A stretch of DNA of 64,000 nucleotides from Thermoanaerobaculia bacterium (GTDB taxonomy: Bacteria; Acidobacteriota; Thermoanaerobaculia; Multivoradales; JAHEKO01). Each line of letters starts with the position of its first letter. The stretch's first letter is position 1. The translations under genes and the position numbers were made by a program. The notes below the pieces were generated by a model. It saw nothing but the letters and a program-made list of their open reading frames with translations. It searched no databases and was not told where the DNA came from. The stretch spans positions 25,463 to 89,462 of the forward strand of contig CAMYOG010000004.1 in assembly GCA_947259925.1 (NCBI GenBank). Reading direction: 5' to 3'. Shown here one piece after another: positions 17,921-25,667 of this stretch.

Positions 17921-18460
17921 TCAAGCGCCCGATCTCTCGAGCTCGACGCCCAGGCCGTCGGCGATCCGATTCACGAAGGCGAAGTAGCCGACGATGGCGC
18001 AGATATCGTGAATCCCGCGGTCTTCGAAGCCGGCCCGGCGCAGGGCCTCGACGTCCGCGGCGGTCATCTCGCACGGCGTCAGCGTGAGCTTGCGCGCGTA
18101 GTCGAGCATGGCGCGATCGGGCGGCTCGAGAGCCGCCTCCGAGGCGCCGCTGGTCAGGTCCGAGAGGAGTCTCTCCTGCTTCTCGGGGTTCATCTTCTTG
18201 GCTGTCAGTAACCGACGGAGGCCCGCTCCGTGATGGACGATTCAGTAGTGGCAGGCGTTGACCGCGGAGACCGTGACCGCGAGCATCTCGCGCCGGATGC
18301 GGCTGAGCGGACCGGGACCGTACATCAGCTCCCGGTAGAGATCGTGGTGGAGACGGATCGTCCGACTGTGGACGCCATGGATCCGGATGATGTTGTCGTC
18401 GTCGTCGACACGGTCCTCGGGCGGGATCGTCTGGGGCTCGACGTAGTCGATGTAGGCCAT
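17921..18460 (-). CDS. AhpD-superfamily peroxidase-related protein, predicted selenoprotein (CHYU)
   Basis: Reading through the UGA at 18244-18242 gives 179 residues from the ATG at 18460 (MAYIDYVEPQ). The two open halves share one frame and join as NACHY-Sec-IVHHGAGLRRLL, matching the NxCxYCxxHH motif of peroxidase-related AhpD-like proteins, with the second active-site Cys as Sec73. The C-terminal CMD helices (GYFAFVNRIADGLG) are complete. A 6-bp hairpin starts 10 bases after the UGA. An upstream ATG at 18469 would overlap a -10-like box, so 18460 is preferred. Expected role: hydroperoxide reduction with a thiol relay. Confidence 0.85.
18215..18231 (-). promoter_or_regulatory. Bacterial SECIS-like hairpin of the CHYU protein
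   Basis: On the minus strand ACGGAG pairs with CTCCGT around the loop CGGGC. It begins 10 bases after the UGA (18244-18242); the loop starts 16 bases downstream. All pairs are Watson-Crick. Confidence 0.75.
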
Positions 18461-18467
18461 GACCCCC

Positions 18468-18477
18468 ATGCTATTCT
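18468..18477. promoter_or_regulatory. Overlapping divergent -10 boxes
   Basis: TAGCAT (minus strand, 18473-18468) lies 7 bases before the ATG of the CHYU protein, and TATTCT (plus strand, 18472-18477) lies 12 bases before xdhC. The boxes share two bases. This predicts nearly leaderless transcripts in both directions and mutual interference of the two promoters. Confidence 0.4.
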
Positions 18478-18489
18478 GCTCGCCCTTCG

Positions 18490-18807
18490 ATGCGCGACGT
18501 CCTGGACCAGATCGACCGCTGGCAGAGCGAAGGGAAGTCGGTCGCCGTCGCCACCGTCGTCAAGGTCTGGGGCTCGGCGCCGCGCCCGCTCGGCTCCAAG
18601 ATGGTCGTCTCGTCGGACGGCGAGATGGCGGGCTCGGTCAGCGGCGGCTGTGTCGAAGGCGCGGTCGCCGAGGAGGCTCGGTCGGTGCTCGCGTCGGGCG
18701 AGCCCAGGCTGGTCCATTTCGGCGTCTCGGATGATCGCGCCTGGTCGGTCGGCCTGAGCTGCGGCGGCGAGATCGAGGTCTTCATCGAGGCGTTGCCAAC
18801 AGGCTGA
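18490..18807 (+). CDS. xdhC: XdhC/CoxI N-terminal domain protein
   Basis: 105 residues forming the XdhC_CoxI domain (VKVWGSAPRPLGSKM, SVSGGCVEGAV, and SCGGEIEVFIE). XdhC-family proteins bind molybdenum cofactor, promote its sulphuration and insert it into xanthine dehydrogenase-type enzymes. Here this domain is a separate gene, and the Rossmann half follows 61 bases later. It diverges from the CHYU selenoprotein gene across only about 29 bases. Confidence 0.88.
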   Translation: MRDVLDQIDRWQSEGKSVAVATVVKVWGSAPRPLGSKMVVSSDGEMAGSVSGGCVEGAVAEEARSVLASGEPRLVHFGVSDDRAWSVGLSCGGEIEVFIEALPTG

Positions 18808-18868
18808 GCCATGCCTCACCCCCTCACAAGCGAGTTCCGGGAGGGCGCGTCCCTCGAGGGCGGTCCGA

Positions 18869-19603
18869 TTGAACTCTGAGATCCTCAACGAGCTTCGCGC
18901 TTGCATCGAGCGTGAACAGCTGGTGGTTCTGGCCACCATCGTCGCCGGCGCCGGCGTCGGCAACCAGCTGCTCATCTGGCCGGCCGAGCAGACGCTCGGC
19001 GATCTGGGCACGCCACGCCTCAATCAGCGCGCCGCGCTCTTCGCCGAGAAGGCGTTCCAGAGCTTCGAAGCGAAGCGCCGGACGATCGACCACCAGGGCG
19101 AGCAGCTCGAGATCTTCTTCGACGTCCATCCGCCGCCCGAAAAGCTGGTGGTCATCGGCGCCGTCCACGTGGCGATTCATCTGATCGAGTTCGCCCGGGC
19201 GCTCGGGTTGCGGACGATCGTCATCGACCCGCGTACCGCCTTCGCCACTCCGGAGCGCTTCGCCGCCGCCGACCAGCTGATCGCGGAGTGGCCGGCCGCT
19301 GCGCTGGCCAGGATTCCGATCCACGAATCGACCTACTTCGTCACCCTGAGTCACGATTTCAAGATCGATCTGCCGGCCCTCGAGGTGGCGCTGGCCAGCC
19401 CCGCCCGCTACATCGGCGCGCTCGGCTCGACCCGGACCCACGAAAGGCGCGTTGCCGAGCTCCTCGAGCTCGGTCTCTCCGCCGAGCAGATCGATCGCAT
19501 TCGGGCGCCGGTCGGACTCGATCTCGGCGGCCGTCGCGCCGAGGAGATCGCGCTCGCCATCGCCGCCCAGATCGTCGCCGCTCGGCACGGTAGGGAGCTC
19601 TAG
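18869..19603 (+). CDS. xdhC: XdhC Rossmann-domain protein
   Basis: 244 residues. A degenerate N-terminal domain (about 1-95) is followed by the XdhC C-terminal Rossmann fold, with VVIGAVHVAIHLIEFARALG (the usual GAGHVG turn is GAVHVA) and YIGALGSTRTHERR. It probably works with the preceding XdhC half to deliver sulphurated cofactor to the CoxL proteins encoded nearby. TTG start at 18869. It is followed 11 bases later by mocA, a common grouping for Mo-hydroxylase maturation. Confidence 0.85.
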   Translation: MNSEILNELRACIEREQLVVLATIVAGAGVGNQLLIWPAEQTLGDLGTPRLNQRAALFAEKAFQSFEAKRRTIDHQGEQLEIFFDVHPPPEKLVVIGAVHVAIHLIEFARALGLRTIVIDPRTAFATPERFAAADQLIAEWPAAALARIPIHESTYFVTLSHDFKIDLPALEVALASPARYIGALGSTRTHERRVAELLELGLSAEQIDRIRAPVGLDLGGRRAEEIALAIAAQIVAARHGREL

Positions 19604-19614
19604 CCACGAGCCCG

Positions 19615-20220
19615 ATGAAACGAGTGTCGGCTGTCGTCCTGGCCGCCGGACCGTCCCGACGCTTCGCGGAGCAGGGACGAGACCTGAAACAGCTCCTGCC
19701 TCTCGACGGGGAATCCCTGGTGCGCCGGACGAGCCGGGTCGCGCTCGCCTCGGGCATCGGCCAGGTGGTCGCGGTCGTCGGCTGCCAGGCGGAGCGCGTG
19801 CGAGCCGAGATCGCGGACCTGCCGATCGAAGTCGTCGTCAACGAGAGCTTCGCCGAGGGGCAGAGCACCTCGGTCCGCTCCGGTCTCGAGCGAGTCGAGC
19901 CCGCGGCCGACGGGGCTCTCTTCCTCCCCTGCGATCAGCCGTTGCTGGACGTCGAGACTCTCGATCGGATCCTCGGGGCGTACGCCGAGAGCTCGGCCGG
20001 CATCGTGGTGCCGACGTTCCGCGGCGAGCGCCGCGCGCCGGTTCTGTTCGCTCGGGCGCTGTTTGCCGATCTCGCGGAGATCCAGGGGGACGCAGGCGGC
20101 CGCCAGCTGTTCACGGCCCATGGTGATCAGATTTTCGAAGTCGAGCTGGAGGACGAGCGTCCGCTCCTCGACGTCGACACTCCCGAGCAGCTGGCGCGGC
20201 TGCTCGACGGGCCCGCCTAG
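19615..20220 (+). CDS. mocA: MocA-like molybdenum cofactor nucleotidyltransferase
   Basis: 201 residues. The nucleotide-binding loop is VVLAAGPSRRF (consensus LAAGxSxRMG, with Phe-Ala replacing Met-Gly), then KQLLPLDGE, a GQSTSVRSGL segment and LPCDQPLLD for metal binding. Family members transfer CMP to molybdopterin to make MCD, the cofactor of xanthine dehydrogenase and CO dehydrogenase-type enzymes. Its place after the two xdhC halves fits service of the three Mo-hydroxylase gene sets in this window. Confidence 0.87.
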   Translation: MKRVSAVVLAAGPSRRFAEQGRDLKQLLPLDGESLVRRTSRVALASGIGQVVAVVGCQAERVRAEIADLPIEVVVNESFAEGQSTSVRSGLERVEPAADGALFLPCDQPLLDVETLDRILGAYAESSAGIVVPTFRGERRAPVLFARALFADLAEIQGDAGGRQLFTAHGDQIFEVELEDERPLLDVDTPEQLARLLDGPA

Positions 20221-20262
20221 CCCCATGGGGGCACGGCGCTCGGCAGCTCCGACCCTGGTCGC

Positions 20263-20685
20263 CTACTTGCGACGCAGCTTGTGGTCCAGCGACATCCGGC
20301 CCGGGCCGGTCAGGAGCACGACCAGGTAGCCGATCAGGTAGAGGAACGCCTTCTCCCTGTCCAGGAACGCATCGCCCCCGTGCACGACGAAGAAGGCGAC
20401 CAGGAACAGGATGATCGTCGGCACCGTGGCCAGGCGGGTCATGAACCCGACGGCGATCGCCAGCGGCGTGACGAACTCGGCCAGCACCGCCAGCAGGTGG
20501 CTCGGGCCGCTGCCGATCCCGAGCGGATCGGGAAAGCCGCCCCCACCACCGATCAGCCCCGTCAGCTTGCCCCAACCGTGGCCGTAGACCAGGCCGAAGG
20601 CGAGGCCAACCCGCAGCAGCAGCAGACCGAGATCGCGGCCGGCACCGTCGCGTCCGGGATCGAAGAATCTCCTCAAGGCGCTCAT
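20263..20685 (-). CDS. DoxX-family membrane protein
   Basis: 140 residues with four membrane helices and the DoxX pattern (LLLLRVGLAFGLVYGHGWGK, later LAVLAEFVTPLAIAVGFMTR). DoxX proteins have been tied to thiosulfate:quinone oxidation and, in mycobacteria, to a membrane-bound oxidoreductase complex handling thiols and peroxide. The start codon overlaps the upstream gene's stop by one base. It is the last gene of the OsmC-like selenoprotein cluster. Confidence 0.85.
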   Translation of the reverse strand: MSALRRFFDPGRDGAGRDLGLLLLRVGLAFGLVYGHGWGKLTGLIGGGGGFPDPLGIGSGPSHLLAVLAEFVTPLAIAVGFMTRLATVPTIILFLVAFFVVHGGDAFLDREKAFLYLIGYLVVLLTGPGRMSLDHKLRRK

Positions 20686-21092
20686 CAGACGTCCTCCATG
20701 GTCAGGCTGGGTTGCCGCTCTCCGAGCGCGTAGCGTACAACGTCGGCGGCGTCGATCAAGAGCGACACGAGATCGGCCACGAGCACCGCTGCCAGCCAGA
20801 CGCCGAAGGAGCTGTCCAGGCCGGCGGCCACCGACCGGGGCCAGAGCCAGACGAGCATCGGAATCCAGAGGACGTGCCCGATCCCGAGTAGGCGGACGAA
20901 GCCCTTGGCGCGGAAGATGATCATCTGCAGCATCGCCCCGATCACAAAGACGGCCAGGACCACTCGCGACTCCTGGCGAGCGAGGAAGAAGAGCGGCACG
21001 ACCCCGTTCACGACGATCAGCAGCCCGACCCAGCCGCGCCAGAACGGCGACAGGATCCAGAGGCCGCGCAGGAATCCGATGAAGATCTTCAC
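20685..21092 (-). CDS. Four-helix membrane protein of unknown function
   Basis: 135 residues with hydrophobic segments at about 7-30, 42-60, 64-85 and 95-115. I do not recognise a family with certainty. GTG start. It lies 14 bases after the OsmC-like gene and is coupled to the DoxX gene downstream. Shared transcription suggests a membrane partner in thiol or peroxide handling, but that is inference from position. Confidence 0.7.
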   Translation of the reverse strand: MKIFIGFLRGLWILSPFWRGWVGLLIVVNGVVPLFFLARQESRVVLAVFVIGAMLQMIIFRAKGFVRLLGIGHVLWIPMLVWLWPRSVAAGLDSSFGVWLAAVLVADLVSLLIDAADVVRYALGERQPSLTMEDV

Positions 21093-21106
21093 GACTCCGG
21101 CGAGCT

Positions 21107-21574
21107 TCAGACCAGCTCGAATCGGGTGACGATCTCGACGCAGTCGCGGATCGTACGGGCGACCGGACAGTGATCGGCGTGAAACGAGTGCACGCGGGCG
21201 ATGGTGTCGCGCCGCGCCTCGTCGGCCTTGAGGTGGTAGACCGCCTCGATGCGGTCGATTCTCAGCACCCGACCGTCCTTCACCACCTCCCCGGTCACTT
21301 CGGTGGTCAGGTCACCCTCTTGCAGCTCGATGCCGCGCGCCTCCAGCGCTGCGGCGAACGTACCGGTCAGTCAACCACCTGCGGCCGCGACCACGTAGTC
21401 GAGAGTCGTCGCGTGCGGCGCGAAGCGCTCGGGGTCGACCCCGTAGTGCTCCGCGATCTCGGAATGGACTCCGAACATCACCGGCGACTGCTCGGCGGGC
21501 AGGTGCGCTCTGCGAACCGGACCCTGGATGCGCTCGATCCGGACCTGCGAGGTGTAGGCGATATCTCGAATCAT
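21107..21574 (-). CDS. OsmC-like peroxidase, predicted selenoprotein
   Basis: Reading through the UGA at 21373-21371 joins two same-frame halves into a 155-residue OsmC-family protein. The first half ends TTLDYVVAAAGG, then Sec68, then LTGTFAAALEARGI. The second OsmC cysteine is intact in HADHCPVART. Sec68 sits at the position of the peroxidatic cysteine (Cys59-type in E. coli OsmC), so it would attack organic hydroperoxide and be resolved by the later Cys. A 9-bp hairpin follows 15 bases after the UGA. The ATG lies 6 bases behind a TATCCT box, with no Shine-Dalgarno, suggesting a leaderless mRNA. Confidence 0.85.
21332..21355 (-). promoter_or_regulatory. Bacterial SECIS-like hairpin of the OsmC-like protein
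   Basis: On the minus strand GCCGC pairs with GCGGC, then after a bulged A, GCGC pairs with GCGC, closing the loop UGGAG. It begins 15 bases after the UGA; the loop starts about 25 bases downstream. A bulge in the stem is common in bacterial SECIS elements. Confidence 0.7.
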
Positions 21575-21580
21575 GGTGAC

Positions 21581-21586
21581 AGGATA
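21581..21586 (-). promoter_or_regulatory. -10 box of a predicted leaderless promoter (OsmC-like gene)
   Basis: TTGAGTATCCT on the minus strand places TATCCT six bases before the ATG. The same TTnAGTATCC string precedes hemW and the SLC13 permease at the same spacing or one base more. Confidence 0.5.
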
Positions 21587-21630
21587 CTCAATTCGATCGG
21601 ACCGGCCCGGTGCTAGGCTCTCCCGCGATC

Positions 21631-22452
21631 ATGGAGAACGGCGATACGCCGACGCTCGGAAGCCTCGACTCCGAGGCGCACATCTGGCTCACCGGCCCGG
21701 TGTCACCGGAGGCCGCCGAGGACCACCTGCCGCTGCTGGTTGCCGAGGAGGTCGAGCAGTACGAGCGCTTCCTGGTCGACCGGCCGCGCTACCTCTATCT
21801 CGCCGCCCGAGCGCTGGCCCGCAGCGTGCTGTCGATCTACGCGCCCGACGTCGATCCGGCCGCCTGGCGGTTCCGGTTCAACGAGCATGGAAGGCCCGAG
21901 ATCGACGGGCCGGCCGACCAGCCACCACTCCGGTTCAATCTCTCGCATACCGACGGCCTGGTCGCCTGTATGGTGACCCTGGAGATGGACACCGGGGTCG
22001 ACGTCGAGTGGACCGAGCGAGGCATCGACCTGGTCGGCGTGGCGGGTCACAGCTTTTCCGAGCTCGAGGCGTCGGAGGTGCGGCAGCGGCGCGGACGTGA
22101 GCGCCGCGATCGCTTCTTCCGCTACTGGACGCTCAAGGAGGCCTACATCAAGGCGCGCGGCATGGGGCTGGCGCTGCCCTTGCGAAGATTCTCGTACACC
22201 TTCCCCGACCCGGGCGTCGTCAACATCGAGTTCGATCCCGAGGTCGGCGACCACGAGCCCGACTGGCAGTTCGCGCTCTACCAGCCGGCGCCAGAGCACT
22301 ACCTGTCGGCGGCGATCCGCCGCGGCGACCGAGCCGATCTCCGGATCGTGGTGCGGCGATCGACAGCGCTCGCCCGCGAGGCCGTGGAGGTCGATCCGCC
22401 GCGTCTGGTCGCTTCGCCGCCGAGTAGTGCGACCACCGCCCGCGCGACCTGA
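21631..22452 (+). CDS. 4'-phosphopantetheinyl transferase, Sfp type
   Basis: 273 residues with the Sfp/Gsp layout. GVDVEW (magnesium-binding Asp and Glu) and WTLKEAYIKARG (catalytic Glu-Lys pair) are both present, preceded by the NLSHT motif that contacts CoA. It would transfer phosphopantetheine from CoA to carrier proteins. No polyketide or peptide synthase is in the window. ATG 21631 is ten bases after a TAGGCT box; an upstream GTG at 21610 is possible but adds unconserved residues. Confidence 0.92.
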   Translation: MENGDTPTLGSLDSEAHIWLTGPVSPEAAEDHLPLLVAEEVEQYERFLVDRPRYLYLAARALARSVLSIYAPDVDPAAWRFRFNEHGRPEIDGPADQPPLRFNLSHTDGLVACMVTLEMDTGVDVEWTERGIDLVGVAGHSFSELEASEVRQRRGRERRDRFFRYWTLKEAYIKARGMGLALPLRRFSYTFPDPGVVNIEFDPEVGDHEPDWQFALYQPAPEHYLSAAIRRGDRADLRIVVRRSTALAREAVEVDPPRLVASPPSSATTARAT

Positions 22453-22614
22453 TCCGCTCTCCGGCCCTCCGACCGGCCTCCACAACCGACGGCGCCAGGC
22501 CGGCGCTCCTTGTGGGAGACTTGGCCGTGGAGGAAGGGACGCGATGAGCGGCGCCAGACATCGAGGGGTCTCGTCGAGGATCGATAGGAGCGTGCGTCGG
22601 CGGGTGGAGAGCTG

Positions 22615-23787
22615 ATGGCCGACGACCCGTCATCGCTCGCCGGCCTGCGCGTCGTCGAGATGACCGAAGCGCTCGCCGGTCCCTACTGCGCGATGCTCCT
22701 CGGCGACCTGGGAGCAGACGTGATCAAGGTCGAGCGGCCCGAGGTTGGCGACCAGTCACGCGGCTGGGGCCCGCCGTTCCTCGACGGCGAGAGCGCCTAC
22801 TACCTGGCGGTCAACCGCAATAAGCGCAGCGTGGAGCTCAACGTCAAGGAGCCCGCGGACCAGGAGCTCCTGCATCGACTGCTCGAAACGGCCGATGTGT
22901 TCATCACCAACAACCCGCGGCTCGAGTCGCTCGAGCGCTCGCGGATCGACCCCGACACCGTCCGCGGACGCAACCCAAGGCTGGTCTACGCTGCGATCAG
23001 CGGCTACGGCCACAGCGGCCCGAAAGCCGGTCGCGGCGGCTACGACGTGATCGCCCAGGGGGAGGCGGGCTTGATGGCAGCGACCGGCGGCCCGGAGGAC
23101 GGCCCGATACGTTTCCCGACGCCGATGGCGGATGTCAGCGCCGGCATCTACACGCTGATCGGGATTCTAGCGGCGCTCTATCGCCGCGACCGCCGGGCCG
23201 GTGGCACCGGCCAGGGTCAGTTTCTCGACGTGGCCCTGGTCGACAGTCAGGTCACCTGGTTGACCAACCTCGGGGGCTCGTACTTCGCGACCGGTGAGCG
23301 CCCCCGCAAAATGGGCAATGCCCACCCATCGATCACGCCCTATCAGCCGCTGCGCGCTCGCGACAAGGAGCTGATCGTGGCGGTCGGCACCGAGCGGCTG
23401 TGGCGCCGTTTCTGCGCCATCCTGGGGGTCGAAGAGTCCCTGATGACCGATCCCCGCTTCGCCAGCAACCGCGAGCGCAACCAGCACCGCGCCGAGCTGG
23501 TGGAGCAGCTCGAGGGGCTCCTCAGCCAGCGCACCGCGGACGAATGGGTCGAGGAGCTGGTCTCGAGGGGGATTCCGGCCGGTCCGATCAACTTCCCAGA
23601 CGATGCCCTGCGCGACGAGCAGCTCGCGGCGCGCAGCATGATCGTCGAGCTCGAGCACCCGCTGCTCGGGTTGGTGCGCTCCATCGGCAGCCCGTTCCTG
23701 CTCTCGGACTCGCCACCGACCTACCGGCGGCACCCCCCACGGCTCGGCGAGCACAACGACGAGATCCGGACCGAATTCTCGGGCTGA
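22615..23787 (+). CDS. CaiB/BaiF family III CoA-transferase
   Basis: 390 residues. N-terminal GLRVVEMTEALAGPYCAMLL and GADVIKVE, the ISGYGHSGP segment and the catalytic aspartate in DVALVDSQ identify the family. Members move CoA between acyl-CoA and free acid by way of an aspartyl-CoA anhydride. The substrate cannot be read; formyl-CoA, carnitine and dicarboxylate enzymes belong here. GGAGAG precedes the ATG. It is alone on the plus strand and converges on the permease-GGDEF gene. Confidence 0.9.
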   Translation: MADDPSSLAGLRVVEMTEALAGPYCAMLLGDLGADVIKVERPEVGDQSRGWGPPFLDGESAYYLAVNRNKRSVELNVKEPADQELLHRLLETADVFITNNPRLESLERSRIDPDTVRGRNPRLVYAAISGYGHSGPKAGRGGYDVIAQGEAGLMAATGGPEDGPIRFPTPMADVSAGIYTLIGILAALYRRDRRAGGTGQGQFLDVALVDSQVTWLTNLGGSYFATGERPRKMGNAHPSITPYQPLRARDKELIVAVGTERLWRRFCAILGVEESLMTDPRFASNRERNQHRAELVEQLEGLLSQRTADEWVEELVSRGIPAGPINFPDDALRDEQLAARSMIVELEHPLLGLVRSIGSPFLLSDSPPTYRRHPPRLGEHNDEIRTEFSG

Positions 23788-23843
23788 CGACCGAGCCCGG
23801 TTGGCTCACCTCGCCAGATCCCCAATCGCTCAGAACAAACGGG

Positions 23844-25667
23844 CTAGCGCCCGCCGACTACCCGATCCCTACCGGTGCGCTTGCCCTCGTAGAGGCGCTC
23901 GTCCGCCAGCCTGATCAGCTCTTCGGCGGTCGTCGCTTCCCTCGGGAACGTCGCGATGCCGACCGTCGCGGTCACCTGCGCCATCGGTGGCTCGGCCTCG
24001 CTCGAGAGCACCGCCATCCGCTCGCGAATCCGGCCGGCTAGCTGCCGTGCGGCGGGACCCGCCGCGTGCGGCAGGATGACCGCGAACTCCTCGCCGCCGA
24101 ATCGACAGGCGACGTCGGCGGAGCGGAGCGAGTCGATCAGGGCGCGGGCGAACGTCCGCAGCACCCGATCGCCCTCCTGATGCCCGTACCGATCGTTGAC
24201 CGCCTTGAAGTGATCGAGGTCGGCCAGGATGAGGCTGGTCGGCAGCCCCGAACGGTCCGAGCGCGCCAGCTCGAGAGGCAGCACCTCGTCGAAGAAGCCG
24301 CGGTTGAACAGACCGGTGAGCGCGTCTCTGGCTCCCGGCGTGCGGACCCTCTCGTAGCGCCTCCCGGCGGCTCGCTGGTCCATCGGCAGCGCGAGGTTGA
24401 GCACCAGGGCGGTCACGCCGCCGGTGACCAGACCGGAGCCGAAAAGTGTTCGCAAGCCGGCCGAGAGATTCTGCAGCACGTCGGGGCGGAGCTCGACTCC
24501 GAGGCCTAGACCGATCGAGACCGCCAGGATCACCAGGTTCCGGCGGCTCGCTTCCGCGCTCCGATGGAAGATCGAGGCGCCGCTCGAGAAGATCATCGCG
24601 AACATGATCAAGCCGCCGCCCCCGATCACCGCGGCGGGCACGGTGGCGAACAGCGCGCCGACCTTGGGGACCAGCCCGAGGGCGACCAGGAACATCCCGC
24701 CGATCGCGGTCACGTGCCGGCTGGCGACGCCGGTGAAGTTCACCAGTCCGACGTTTTGCGAGTACGACGTGTTCGGGAAGGCGCTGAACAGGGCCGCGAG
24801 CCCGCTCATCGCTCCGTCGGCCACCAGGCCGCCACGGAGCTCGGCCTCGGTCGGCTCCCGTCCGACCGCGGCGAGCACCCCCGAGATGTCGCCGACCGTC
24901 TCCATGGTCGTGATGACGTAGGCGAACGCCATCAGCAGGATCGGCGCCCAGGCGAACTCGAGACCGAACCTGAGCGGCAACGGCAACGAGAACCAGGCCG
25001 CCTCGGACAGCGGCGAGAAGTCGACCCGCCCCAGACCGGCCGCGACCAGATAGCCGACGACGACACCGATCAGGACGCTCGCCGAGGCCAGCAGCCCGCG
25101 CGCGAAGCGATTGAGCAGCAGGGTGACCAGCAGGACCGTGGCGGCGATCCCGAGATTGGTCAGCGAGCCGTAGTCCTCGGCACCCCTGCCGCCGGCGGCG
25201 TAGTCCATGCCGACCGGAATCAGCGTCAGCCCGATCAGCATCACGACGATGCTGTTGACCAGCGGCGGGAAGAGACGCTTCAGACGGGCGATCGAGACGC
25301 CGAGCACGATCTCGATCACCGACGCCGCCAGGCAGGCACCGAAGACCATCGCCAGGCCGTACTCCCGGCCGATACCGATGATCGCCGCCAGGAAAATCAT
25401 GCTGGTCCCCATGACCATCGGGATGCGGCCACCGACGATTCCGATCGGGTAGGACTGGACGATCGTCGCGACGCCTGCCATCAGGAGTGCCATCTGGACG
25501 AGCGCCGCCGTGGTGCCACCGGTCAGCCCGATCGCCCCCGCCGCCAGAAGCGGCACCGTGACGTTGCTGAGCAGCATGGCGGTAACGTGCTGGATACCGA
25601 GCGGCACGGCCTCGACCAGCGGTGGCCGGTCGTCGACGTCGTAGGTGATGCGCGCTGCCGCCCTCAC
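23844..25667 (-). CDS. NCS2 nucleobase permease fused to a GGDEF diguanylate cyclase domain
   Basis: A single 607-residue frame. Residues about 15-430 are an NCS2 xanthine/uracil-type permease with the signature QNVGLVNFTGV, the ETVGD box of the purine-recognising helix and some 12-14 membrane segments. Residues about 440-607 are a complete GGDEF domain: DALTGLFNRGFFDEV, LADLDHFKAVNDRYGHQEGD and active GGEEF, with IATFPREA near the end. The join is in frame with no stop or repeat. A purine transporter with its own cyclase could report uptake as c-di-GMP. GTG start overlaps the GT39 gene's stop (GTGA). I know no described protein of this architecture. Confidence 0.88.
   Translation of the reverse strand: MRAAARITYDVDDRPPLVEAVPLGIQHVTAMLLSNVTVPLLAAGAIGLTGGTTAALVQMALLMAGVATIVQSYPIGIVGGRIPMVMGTSMIFLAAIIGIGREYGLAMVFGACLAASVIEIVLGVSIARLKRLFPPLVNSIVVMLIGLTLIPVGMDYAAGGRGAEDYGSLTNLGIAATVLLVTLLLNRFARGLLASASVLIGVVVGYLVAAGLGRVDFSPLSEAAWFSLPLPLRFGLEFAWAPILLMAFAYVITTMETVGDISGVLAAVGREPTEAELRGGLVADGAMSGLAALFSAFPNTSYSQNVGLVNFTGVASRHVTAIGGMFLVALGLVPKVGALFATVPAAVIGGGGLIMFAMIFSSGASIFHRSAEASRRNLVILAVSIGLGLGVELRPDVLQNLSAGLRTLFGSGLVTGGVTALVLNLALPMDQRAAGRRYERVRTPGARDALTGLFNRGFFDEVLPLELARSDRSGLPTSLILADLDHFKAVNDRYGHQEGDRVLRTFARALIDSLRSADVACRFGGEEFAVILPHAAGPAARQLAGRIRERMAVLSSEAEPPMAQVTATVGIATFPREATTAEELIRLADERLYEGKRTGRDRVVGGR

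Noticed and set aside
18805..18868. UGA at the end of the XdhC N-terminal gene as another Sec codon
   Set aside because: Downstream codons do not continue any domain, no Cys is expected there, and another UGA soon follows; it is a normal stop.
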